Positions 1 through 7,728 of a DNA stretch of 64,000 nt are shown here, in pieces. The notes under the pieces are model-generated. The model was not told the DNA's origin. It saw only the letters and a list, made by a program, of their open reading frames with translations, and ran no database searches. Source of the stretch: JANNPJ01 sp965200525 (GTDB lineage: Bacteria > Actinomycetota > Actinomycetes > Actinomycetales > Kineosporiaceae); assembly GCA_965200525.1 (NCBI GenBank), contig OZ241368.1, positions 4,774,001 to 4,838,000 of the forward strand, read 5' to 3'. Position 1 is the first letter of the stretch, and each line of letters begins with the position of its first letter. Position numbers and translations under genes: made by a program.

Positions 1-46
1 ACGCTGACGGGCGAACAGCAGTGGCCCCCCGGAGGAAGGACTGCGC

Positions 47-1330
47 GTGGCACGCATCGGAGACGGTGGCGACCTGCTGAAGTGCTCGTTCTGCGGCAAG
101 AGCCAAAAACAGGTCAAGAAGCTCATCGCCGGTCCCGGCGTCTACATCTGCGACGAATGCATCGACCTCTGCAACGAGATCATCGAGGAGGAGCTCGCCG
201 AGGCCAGTGAACTGGGCCTCGTCGAGCTCCCCAAGCCGAAGGAGATCTTCGACTTCCTGGAGCAGTACGTGGTCGGGCAGGTGCCGGCGAAGAAGTCTCT
301 TGCCGTCGCCGTCTACAACCACTACAAGCGCATCCAGGCGGCCGAGCCGGGTCGGCGCAACGAAGAGCCGGTCGAGATCGCCAAGTCGAACATTCTGCTG
401 ATCGGCCCGACCGGCTGCGGCAAGACGTATCTGGCCCAGACCCTGGCCAAGATGCTCAACGTGCCGTTCGCGATCGCCGACGCCACCGCCCTCACCGAGG
501 CCGGGTACGTCGGTGAGGACGTCGAGAACATCCTGCTGAAGCTGATCCAGGCGGCCGACTACGACGTCAAGAAGGCCGAGACCGGGATCATCTACATCGA
601 CGAGGTCGACAAGATCGCCCGCAAGTCGGAGAACCCGTCGATCACCCGGGACGTGTCCGGCGAGGGAGTTCAGCAGGCCCTGCTGAAGATCCTCGAGGGC
701 ACCACGGCGAGCGTTCCCCCGCAGGGCGGGCGCAAGCACCCGCACCAGGAGTTCATCCAGATCGACACGACGAACGTGCTGTTCATCGTGGGTGGCGCGT
801 TCGCCGGGCTGGACCAGATCATCCAGTCCCGGGTGGGCAAGCGGGGGATCGGCTTCGGCGCCCCGCTGCACACCCCGAAGGCGGACGGCGACTCGTACGC
901 CGACGTGATGCCCGAGGACCTGCTGAAGTTCGGCCTGATCCCGGAGTTCATCGGCCGGCTGCCCGTGATCACCACCGTCTCCAACCTCGACCGCGAGGCC
1001 CTGGTCCGGATCCTCACCCGCCCGAAGAACGCCTTGGTCAAGCAGTACCAGCGGATGTTCGAGATCGACGGCGTGGAGCTGGAGTTCACCGAGGACGCTC
1101 TCGGTGCCATCGCCGAGCAGGCCATCCTGCGCGGAACCGGCGCCCGGGGCCTGCGCGCGATCGTCGAGGAGGTGCTGCTGCCGGTGATGTTCGACGTGCC
1201 CAGCCGCGACGACGTGGCTCGCTGCGTGGTCAACCGCGACGTGGTGCTGTCGAACGTGAACCCGACGCTGGTGCCGCGGGAGGCCCCGGCCGCCCGCAAG
1301 CCGCGCGAACGGCGCGACAAGTCGGCCTGA
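47..1330 (+). CDS. clpX: ATP-dependent Clp protease ATP-binding subunit ClpX
   Basis: ClpX is the AAA+ unfoldase that recognises tagged substrates and threads them into the ClpP protease chamber in the cytoplasm. The 427-residue product has the N-terminal four-cysteine zinc-binding domain (CSFC at residues 13-16, CDEC at 35-38), Walker A GPTGCGKT at 120-127, Walker B IIYIDEVDK at about 181-189, a GIGFGA segment at the ClpP-contacting IGF loop, and the sensor-2 GARGLRAI segment near the C-terminus. The GTG start lies seven bases after a strong GGAGGAAGGA ribosome site at 31-40. clpP is presumably just upstream of the window. A strong hairpin follows the stop, so transcription probably ends before valS. 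Length and motifs are normal for the family. Confidence 0.98.
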   Translation: MARIGDGGDLLKCSFCGKSQKQVKKLIAGPGVYICDECIDLCNEIIEEELAEASELGLVELPKPKEIFDFLEQYVVGQVPAKKSLAVAVYNHYKRIQAAEPGRRNEEPVEIAKSNILLIGPTGCGKTYLAQTLAKMLNVPFAIADATALTEAGYVGEDVENILLKLIQAADYDVKKAETGIIYIDEVDKIARKSENPSITRDVSGEGVQQALLKILEGTTASVPPQGGRKHPHQEFIQIDTTNVLFIVGGAFAGLDQIIQSRVGKRGIGFGAPLHTPKADGDSYADVMPEDLLKFGLIPEFIGRLPVITTVSNLDREALVRILTRPKNALVKQYQRMFEIDGVELEFTEDALGAIAEQAILRGTGARGLRAIVEEVLLPVMFDVPSRDDVARCVVNRDVVLSNVNPTLVPREAPAARKPRERRDKSA

Positions 1331-1345
1331 TCCACCGTTCCACCC

Positions 1346-1386
1346 CGGCTCCGGCTCACCGCTTCGGTGGGCCGGAGCCGCGTTTT
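1346..1386 (+). terminator. Rho-independent terminator after clpX
   Basis: A 15-bp stem (1346-1360 with 1366-1380, one G:T pair) with a five-base GCTTC loop is followed by a TTTT run at 1383-1386. It lies 16 bases after the clpX stop. Confidence 0.85.
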
Positions 1387-1432
1387 GGCTCATGGCGGAG
1401 CCCGGGTGTCAACGGGGTGGTCCGCGATTCCG

Positions 1433-1445
1433 TAGAATTTCAGCA
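1433..1445 (+). promoter_or_regulatory. Leaderless promoter of valS (-10 TAGAAT)
   Basis: TAGAAT at 1433-1438 is followed by exactly six bases and then the valS ATG at 1445. No Shine-Dalgarno sequence precedes the start, so transcription most likely begins at the A of the start codon. The -35 region is weak (TGTCAA at 1407-1412 is poorly spaced). Confidence 0.6.
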
Positions 1446-4117
1446 TGTCCGAGACCTTGACGCCCGTCGCCCCCGGCGACGAGGCCCCGCGCCCGACCAC
1501 CGACCTGCCGGCCCAGTTCGTGCCGGCGGCGGTAGAGGGCCCGCTCTACGAGCGGTGGGTCGAGCGCGGGTACTTCGAGGCCCACCCCGAGTCCGGCCGC
1601 CCGCCCTACGCCGTGGTCATCCCGCCGCCGAACGTGACCGGCAGCCTGCACCTGGGCCATGCCTTCGAGCACACCCTGATCGACGCGCTGGTGCGCCGCC
1701 GCCGGATGCAGGGCTACGACGCGGTCTGGATCCCCGGCATGGACCACGCCGGCATCGCGACCCAGAACGTGGTCGAGAAGCAGCTGCGGGAGAAGGGCCA
1801 GACCCGCCACGACCTGGGCCGCGAGGCCTTCGTGGCCAAGGTCTGGGAGTGGAAGGACGAGTCCGGCGGGCAGATCCTGGGCCAGATGCGCCGCCTCGGC
1901 GACGGCGTCGACTGGAGCCGCGAGGCCTTCACCATGGATGAGCTGCGCTCGCGCGGCGTCCAGACCATCTTCAAGAAGCTGTTCGACGACAAGCTGATCT
2001 ACCGGGCCGAGCGGATCATCAACTGGTGCCCGCGCTGCCTGACCGCGCTGTCCGACATCGAGGTGGAGCACCAGGAGGACGAGGGCGAGCTGGTCGAGCT
2101 GATCTACGGCGAGGGTGAGGACCGGATCGTGGTCGCTACCACCCGCGTGGAGACCATGCTCGGCGACACCGCGATCGCCGTCCACCCTGACGACCCGCGC
2201 TACGCCCACCTGGTCGGGCGCGAGATCGAGCTGCCCCTGACCGGGCGCAAGATCCCGGTGGTGGCCGACGAGCACGTCGACCCCGAGTTCGGCACCGGTG
2301 CGGTCAAGGTGACCCCGGCCCACGACCCGAACGACTTCGAGATCGGCCGCCGGCACGACCTGCCGATGATCACGATCATGACGCCGGAGGCCACGATCAC
2401 CGGCACCGGCACGCAGTTCGACGGGATGGACCGGTTCGAGGCCCGGGTGGCGGTCCGCGAGGCGCTGGCCGCGCTGGGCCGGGTCGGCGCCCAGAAGCGG
2501 CCCTACCTGCACTCGGTCGGGCACTGCTCGCGCAGCGGCGACGTCATCGAGCCCCGCCTGAGCCTGCAGTGGTTCGTGAACGTCGCGCCGCTGGCCCAGG
2601 CCTCGGGCGACGCCGTGCGCAACGGCTCGGTGAAGATCCACCCGGCCGAGATGGAGCCGCGCTGGTTCGCCTGGGTCGACAACATGCACGACTGGTGCAT
2701 CTCGCGCCAGCTCTGGTGGGGCCACCGGATCCCGGTCTGGTACTCGGCCGAGGGCGAGGTGCGCTGCGTCGGCCCCGACGACGAGCTGCCCGGTGAGGGC
2801 TGGACCCAGGACCAGGACGTGCTCGACACCTGGTTCTCCAGCGCGCTGTGGCCGTTCTCGACCCTGGGCTGGCCGGAGCAGACCGCCGACCTGGAGCGCT
2901 ACTACCCCAACGGCGTCCTGGTCACCGGCTACGACATCCTCTTCTTTTGGGTCGCCCGGATGATGATGATGGGCATCTACGCCAACGACGGCACGCCGCC
3001 GTTCCCGGTGGTCGCCCTGCACGGCATGGTGCGCGACCAGAACGGCAAGAAGATGTCGAAGTCGTTCGGCAACGTGGTCAACCCGATGGACTGGCTGGAC
3101 CGCTACGGCGCCGACGCCCTGCGGTTCACCCTGGCCCGGGGGGCCAACCCGGGCACCGACGTGCCGATCGGCGAGGACTGGGTGCAGGCCGGGCGCAACT
3201 TCTGCACCAAGCTCTGGAACGCCACCCGGTTCGCCCTGCTGAACGGGGCCACCGTGGCCGGCCCGCTGCCCGGCCCGGACGAGCTGTCGGCCGTCGACCG
3301 CTGGATCCTGTCCCGGCTGGCAACCGTCGTCGAGCAGGTGGACGCCGGGTACGAGGACTTCCAGTTCGCCAAGACCACCGAGACGCTCTACCACTTCGTC
3401 TGGGACGAGGTCTGCGACTGGTACCTGGAGCTGGCCAAGCTGCCGCTGGCCGAGGGCGGGCGGCGGGCCGAGGTGACCAGCCGGGTGCTGGGCGAGGTGT
3501 TCGACGTCGTGCTGCGGCTGCTGCACCCGGTGGCGCCGTTCGTCACCGAGGCCCTGTGGACGGCGCTGCACGAGAACAGTCCGGGCGACGCCGACTCGCT
3601 GGTGATCGCCGCCTGGCCGGCCGGCGACGCGACCCGTTCCCCGCTGAGCATCGACCCGGGCGCCGAGACCGAGGTGCTGGCCCTGCAGCGGCTGGTCACC
3701 GAGATCCGCCGGTTCCGGGCCGAGCAGGGGGTCAAGCCGTCGCTGCGGGTCGCGGCCCGGCTCAGCGGCCTGGCCTCGTCCGGGCTGACCGGGCACGAGG
3801 GCACGATCCGGTCCCTGGCCCGGCTGGACGACGCCGGGCCCGGTTTCGCGCCGTCGGTGACGGTTGCCGTCGGCGAGGCGGGCGTCGAGCTCGACCTGTC
3901 CGGCGCGATCGACGTCGCGGCCGAGCGCAAGCGGCTGGAGAAGGACCTGGCCGCGGCGGGCAAGGAGCGCGACCAGGCCACCGCCAAGCTGGGCAACGCC
4001 CAGTTCGTGGGCAAGGCGCCGGAGCCGGTGGTGGCCAAGATCCGGGCCCGCCTGGCCGAGGCCGAGGCCGACATCGCCCGGCTGCAGACCCAGCTGGCCG
4101 GCCTGCCTACCGAATGA
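1445..4117 (+). CDS. valS: Valyl-tRNA synthetase
   Basis: This class I aminoacyl-tRNA synthetase charges tRNA-Val with valine. The 890-residue protein carries the HIGH-type motif HLGH at 69-72 inside PPPNVTGSLHLGH, the CP1 editing domain in the middle, and KMSKS at 536-540. The C-terminal 65 residues form the charged, heptad-rich coiled-coil arm typical of ValRS (from about ERKRLEKDL onward). The ATG start fits the N-terminus and the leaderless promoter directly upstream. In most actinomycetes folC follows valS immediately; here more than 10 kb of other genes separates them. A perfect 13-bp hairpin follows the stop. Confidence 0.98.
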   Translation: MSETLTPVAPGDEAPRPTTDLPAQFVPAAVEGPLYERWVERGYFEAHPESGRPPYAVVIPPPNVTGSLHLGHAFEHTLIDALVRRRRMQGYDAVWIPGMDHAGIATQNVVEKQLREKGQTRHDLGREAFVAKVWEWKDESGGQILGQMRRLGDGVDWSREAFTMDELRSRGVQTIFKKLFDDKLIYRAERIINWCPRCLTALSDIEVEHQEDEGELVELIYGEGEDRIVVATTRVETMLGDTAIAVHPDDPRYAHLVGREIELPLTGRKIPVVADEHVDPEFGTGAVKVTPAHDPNDFEIGRRHDLPMITIMTPEATITGTGTQFDGMDRFEARVAVREALAALGRVGAQKRPYLHSVGHCSRSGDVIEPRLSLQWFVNVAPLAQASGDAVRNGSVKIHPAEMEPRWFAWVDNMHDWCISRQLWWGHRIPVWYSAEGEVRCVGPDDELPGEGWTQDQDVLDTWFSSALWPFSTLGWPEQTADLERYYPNGVLVTGYDILFFWVARMMMMGIYANDGTPPFPVVALHGMVRDQNGKKMSKSFGNVVNPMDWLDRYGADALRFTLARGANPGTDVPIGEDWVQAGRNFCTKLWNATRFALLNGATVAGPLPGPDELSAVDRWILSRLATVVEQVDAGYEDFQFAKTTETLYHFVWDEVCDWYLELAKLPLAEGGRRAEVTSRVLGEVFDVVLRLLHPVAPFVTEALWTALHENSPGDADSLVIAAWPAGDATRSPLSIDPGAETEVLALQRLVTEIRRFRAEQGVKPSLRVAARLSGLASSGLTGHEGTIRSLARLDDAGPGFAPSVTVAVGEAGVELDLSGAIDVAAERKRLEKDLAAAGKERDQATAKLGNAQFVGKAPEPVVAKIRARLAEAEADIARLQTQLAGLPTE

Positions 4118-4130
4118 TCTTCGGTTTAGT

Positions 4131-4166
4131 GGTCATCGGCGGAACCGAATGGTTCCGCCGATGGCC
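4131..4166 (+). terminator. Terminator after valS
   Basis: A perfect 13-bp stem (4134-4146 with 4151-4163) with loop GAAT extends by three further pairs on each side, including one wobble. A short TTT follows at 4168-4170. Confidence 0.8.
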
Positions 4167-4213
4167 GTTTGGCGACAAAGAGTAACGTCTTGACGCTTTC
4201 CTGAGAGAAAACC

Positions 4214-4242
4214 TTGGAAGCTCACAGAAAGTCCTTTATGGT
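4214..4242 (+). promoter_or_regulatory. Candidate promoter of the M6 protease gene
   Basis: TTGGAA at 4214-4219 and TATGGT at 4237-4242 are separated by 17 bases, close to a housekeeping sigma consensus. Transcription would start near 4250, giving a leader of about 75 bases before the GTG at 4327. Confidence 0.5.
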
Positions 4243-4326
4243 CTGCATGTCCCTGATCGGGGCTGTGCTGCTGCAGGCCCGGCGGACTGGTCGGCGCCTT
4301 CGGCATGAGATCAACCGGAGGTCTGT

Positions 4327-6687
4327 GTGCGCAAAGTCGTGGCAGCCGTGCTGTCTCTTGTGGTGACATCGGCGGTGGGAGCGGCGTTACCGGCCGTCGC
4401 CCACGCCTCACCCCCGGTCGGTGACTCGCCCGGCGCGGTGGCGCCCGGCCCCGACGAGCTGAGCAGTCCGCAGGAGGACAAGCGCCGCGCGCTGCGCCAG
4501 GCCGCCCTGAGCCAGGTGATCAACGGCGAGGCCACGGTGACCACGAAGAACGGCAGCTCGGTGGTCAAGGTCAAGGGCAGCGGGCGCAAGGGCAAGCACG
4601 ACAAGTACGTCGAGGTCGGTCGGGAGAAGACGGACAAGATCTTCGTGATCCTGGCCGAGTTCGGCACCCAGCGCAGCCCGAACTACCCCGACCAGGACAC
4701 CGACCCGAAGACCCCGGGTCCCACGGTGTTCGACGGCCCGCTGCACAACCAGATCCCGGCGCCCGACCGCAGCGTCGACAACAGCACCGTCTGGCAGCCG
4801 GACTACAACCAGAAGCACTACCAGGACCTGTACTTCGGTACCGGCAAGGGCGTCGAGTCGCTCAAGACCTACTACGAGAGCCAGTCCTCCGGGCGCTACA
4901 GCGTCGACGGCCAGGTGTCCGACTGGGTCAAGGTGCCGTACAACGAGGCCCGCTACGGGCGGTCCAACGGCTACCCGTGCACCGTCAACGTCTGCAGCAA
5001 CACCTGGGCCCTGATCGCCGACGCCGTCAACCAATGGGTTGCCGACCAGAAGGCCGCCGGCCAGACCTCGGCCCAGATCAAGGCCACCCTGGCCTCCTAC
5101 GACCAGTGGGACCGCTACGACTACGACGGCGACGGCAACTTCAACGAGCCGGACGGCTACCTCGACCACTTCCAGATCGTGCATGCCGGGGGTGACCAGG
5201 CCGACGGCGACCCGCATCAGGGCGAGGACGCGATCTGGAGCCACCGCTGGTACGCCTACTCCAACCTGGCCGGCACGGCCGGCCCGGCCGAGGACCCGCT
5301 CGGCGGCGCCCAGATCGGTGACACCGGCCTGTGGGTCGGCGACTACACGATCCAGCCCGAGAACGGCGGCCTGTCCGTCTTCGCCCACGAGTACGGCCAC
5401 GACCTGGGCCTGCCGGACGACTACGACACCAACAACGGCCCGAGCAACAACAACGAGTGGTGGACGCTGATGTCCCAGAGCCGCCTGTCGGCCGCGGGCG
5501 ATGAGGCGATCGGCACCAAGCCCGGCGACATCGGCGCCTGGCAGAAGCTGCAGCTCGGCTGGCTCGACTACGAGGTGATCAAGGCCGGCGACACGAAGAC
5601 GCTGCAAATGGGCCCGGAGGAGTACAACACGGCCAAACCCCAGGCCGCGGTCGTCGTCCTGCCCAAGAAGCAGGTGACCACCACCTTGCCCACGCCGACC
5701 AGCGGGGACTACGAGTGGTGGAGCGGCGCCGGTGACGACCTGGACACCACCCTGGCCCGTTCGCTTACGCTGCCGGCCGGCGCGGCCGCGCTCACCTTCC
5801 AGACCTCGTACAACATCGAGGACTGCGACGACGATCCCTGCGACTACGCCTACGTCGAGGTCAACGACGGCAGCGGTACCTGGACCCCGATCGCCGGCTC
5901 GATCACCGATCCGGACGAGGGCAACGGGATCGACGGCGTGAGCGACGGCTTCGTGCCGGCCACCTTCGACCTGTCGGCCTACGCCGGCAAGACCATCCAG
6001 TTCCGGTTCCACTACGTGACCGACGGCGCGGCCCAGGGCACCGACCCGACCCAGCCGTCGGGGCTGTTCGTCGACGACATCGCCGTCACCAGCGGGGGCA
6101 CCACGGTGTTCACCGACAACGCCGAGACCCTCGCCGCCGGCTGGAGCGCCGACGGGTTCACCCGGACCAAGGGCAGCGTGGTCACCGACTACGACAACTA
6201 CTACATCGCCGGGCACCGCACCTACGTCAAGTACGACAAGTACCTGAAGACAGGCCCGTACAACTTCGGCTGGGCCAGCACCAAGCCCGACTACGTCGAG
6301 CACTTCGCGTACCAGACCGGCCTGCTGATCTCGTACTGGGACACCTCGCAGGCCGACAACAACGTCAGCGCCCACCCGGGAGAGGGCCTGAACCTGTACA
6401 TCGACAGCCATCCGGCGCCGATCTACAACCTGTCCGGGGCGGCGTGGCGCAACCGGATCCAGCTCTACGACGCGCCGTTCAGCCTGACCAAGGCCGACTC
6501 GTTCACGCTGCACCTCGACGGGCAGGCCTCGTACGTGCGCGGGCAGGCCGGGCAGCCGCTGTTCGACGACACCAAGAACTGGTTCGACCCGACCTCCCCT
6601 GGAGCGGGGGTGAAGGTCCGCGGCGCCGGGGTCAAGATCAAGGTGCAGTCCGAGAACGGCACGTCGATGAACGTCCGCTTCAGCTGA
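4327..6687 (+). CDS. Secreted M6-family (immune inhibitor A-like) metalloprotease
   Basis: This is a probable secreted zinc endopeptidase of the peptidase M6 / immune inhibitor A group. The 786-residue product begins with a Sec signal peptide (MRKVVAAVLSLVV, cleavage near AHA at about residue 27), then a basic propeptide-like stretch, then the catalytic domain with HEYGHD at 354-359 (zinc ligands and catalytic Glu of HExxH plus a following Asp). Residues about 450-640 form a beta-rich region with DxDxD-like acidic loops, resembling the accessory domains of InhA proteins. The GTG start has a CGGAGG ribosome site six bases upstream. It stands alone between two strong terminators with its own promoter, so it is a monocistron inserted in the valS-folC interval. 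Substrate is unknown. Confidence 0.9.
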   Translation: MRKVVAAVLSLVVTSAVGAALPAVAHASPPVGDSPGAVAPGPDELSSPQEDKRRALRQAALSQVINGEATVTTKNGSSVVKVKGSGRKGKHDKYVEVGREKTDKIFVILAEFGTQRSPNYPDQDTDPKTPGPTVFDGPLHNQIPAPDRSVDNSTVWQPDYNQKHYQDLYFGTGKGVESLKTYYESQSSGRYSVDGQVSDWVKVPYNEARYGRSNGYPCTVNVCSNTWALIADAVNQWVADQKAAGQTSAQIKATLASYDQWDRYDYDGDGNFNEPDGYLDHFQIVHAGGDQADGDPHQGEDAIWSHRWYAYSNLAGTAGPAEDPLGGAQIGDTGLWVGDYTIQPENGGLSVFAHEYGHDLGLPDDYDTNNGPSNNNEWWTLMSQSRLSAAGDEAIGTKPGDIGAWQKLQLGWLDYEVIKAGDTKTLQMGPEEYNTAKPQAAVVVLPKKQVTTTLPTPTSGDYEWWSGAGDDLDTTLARSLTLPAGAAALTFQTSYNIEDCDDDPCDYAYVEVNDGSGTWTPIAGSITDPDEGNGIDGVSDGFVPATFDLSAYAGKTIQFRFHYVTDGAAQGTDPTQPSGLFVDDIAVTSGGTTVFTDNAETLAAGWSADGFTRTKGSVVTDYDNYYIAGHRTYVKYDKYLKTGPYNFGWASTKPDYVEHFAYQTGLLISYWDTSQADNNVSAHPGEGLNLYIDSHPAPIYNLSGAAWRNRIQLYDAPFSLTKADSFTLHLDGQASYVRGQAGQPLFDDTKNWFDPTSPGAGVKVRGAGVKIKVQSENGTSMNVRFS

Positions 6688-6720
6688 GCAGTTTCAGCTG
6701 AGCAAGATCGGCTGAGCACT

Positions 6721-6759
6721 GGTTCGGGCCCGTCGGAGTATCTCCGGCGGGCCCGAGCC
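6721..6759. terminator. Bidirectional terminator between M6 protease and the convergent gene
   Basis: An 18-bp stem (6721-6738 with 6742-6759, two G:T pairs) closes a three-base TAT loop between two convergent genes. It can serve both strands. Confidence 0.85.
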
Positions 6760-6773
6760 GTTGGCCACGAACG

Positions 6774-7508
6774 TCAGTGCGTCAGGACGGCGGCCTCGCG
6801 GGCTTGGCGGGTCAGCGTCACCGGGTCGAGGTCCTTGGAACCGGTGACCACAGAGACGATCGAGTTCGCGTTGGTGGCCACGCAGACCTGGACCGTCTGC
6901 AGCGTGCCGCAGCCGAGCCGGCCGCCCAGCTTTCCCGGGTCGGCTCCCTGGGTCAGGCTGAACGTGCCGTCGCCGCGGCCGGCGAAGCTGCGCTCGAACC
7001 CGGTCTGGGTGGCCTGCTGCTCGGCCGGGTTCTCGGACCGCGGGGTCTTCACGGCGATGACGATGACGGCGTTCGCGCCGAGTTCTCCGTAGATGCCCAC
7101 GCTCCCGGCCGGCACGCCGTTGCCGGCGAATCCGTCGGCAAGCGTGCCCGCCGCGGACGAGGTGTTGCGGTTCAGGCCGGCCAGGGTGGGCGGCAGCGAC
7201 ACCGTCGTGCTCTGCCACTCCGCCTTGGCCCGCTGGCTGAGAAACACCGGAATGGCGATGGCGGCCAAGATGGCCAGGACGACGAAGCCGACCGCGCCGG
7301 CAATCAGGGCGATCGCCCAGCCGGGCAGGCCGGAGCGCTGGGGTGGGATCGACTGGGCGTAGGTCCAGTTGCCGCCCTGGGGCAGCACCTGCCCCCGGAC
7401 CGCAGGCCCGGGTGAGTACGGCGTGGCCTGGGCGCCGTAGGGCGGATTTGACGGCGGCGGTGGCGTCGGGGCGAAGAAGTCGTAGTCGGGCCGACGGTCG
7501 TCTGTCAC
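6774..7508 (-). CDS. Membrane-anchored protein with proline-rich N-terminus
   Basis: A hypothetical 244-residue protein. From the chosen GTG at 7508 it has a proline/tyrosine-rich cytoplasmic head (about residues 1-60), one transmembrane helix (about 63-87) and an extracytoplasmic domain of about 150 residues with two cysteines that could pair. The segment after the helix, AAIAIPVFLSQRAKAEW, resembles the N-terminal stretch of type IV pilins, but the prepilin cleavage motif (G followed by F/Y and Glu5) is absent, so it is more likely an actinobacterial anchored sensor or scaffold protein. The open frame extends 74 codons further upstream, but that part reads as arginine-rich noise. No strong ribosome site precedes the GTG, so the start is uncertain. 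It converges on the M6 gene and is divergent from argS. Confidence 0.7.
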   Translation of the reverse strand: MTDDRRPDYDFFAPTPPPPSNPPYGAQATPYSPGPAVRGQVLPQGGNWTYAQSIPPQRSGLPGWAIALIAGAVGFVVLAILAAIAIPVFLSQRAKAEWQSTTVSLPPTLAGLNRNTSSAAGTLADGFAGNGVPAGSVGIYGELGANAVIVIAVKTPRSENPAEQQATQTGFERSFAGRGDGTFSLTQGADPGKLGGRLGCGTLQTVQVCVATNANSIVSVVTGSKDLDPVTLTRQAREAAVLTH

Positions 7509-7728
7509 CGACCAGGTATCGGCACGACACGCCGTGGGCTTGAGCCTCCAAGCCTGACGAGTTGCCCAGTCGGTGCCCGCCGAGCACCAGCGAGATCTCG
7601 CCGGCTCCGGTGGTCGAGCGGGTGGCGGCTCGGTCCGTGCAGGGCAGGAGACGTAATCGACGCGACAGGCCGGGGATACTGAACGTGACCGTCTGGTCCC
7701 TTGTCCATGTCTGGAGCTGGAGCACCAC

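Noticed and set aside
1409..3796. 795-codon open frame antisense to valS
   Set aside because: Gly/Arg/Val/Gln-rich product typical of the complementary frame of a high-GC gene; no motif, and valS is certain.
7509..7728. Possible T-box or attenuator before argS
   Set aside because: No GGTGGTACCGCG-like core, specifier or terminator hairpin could be found.
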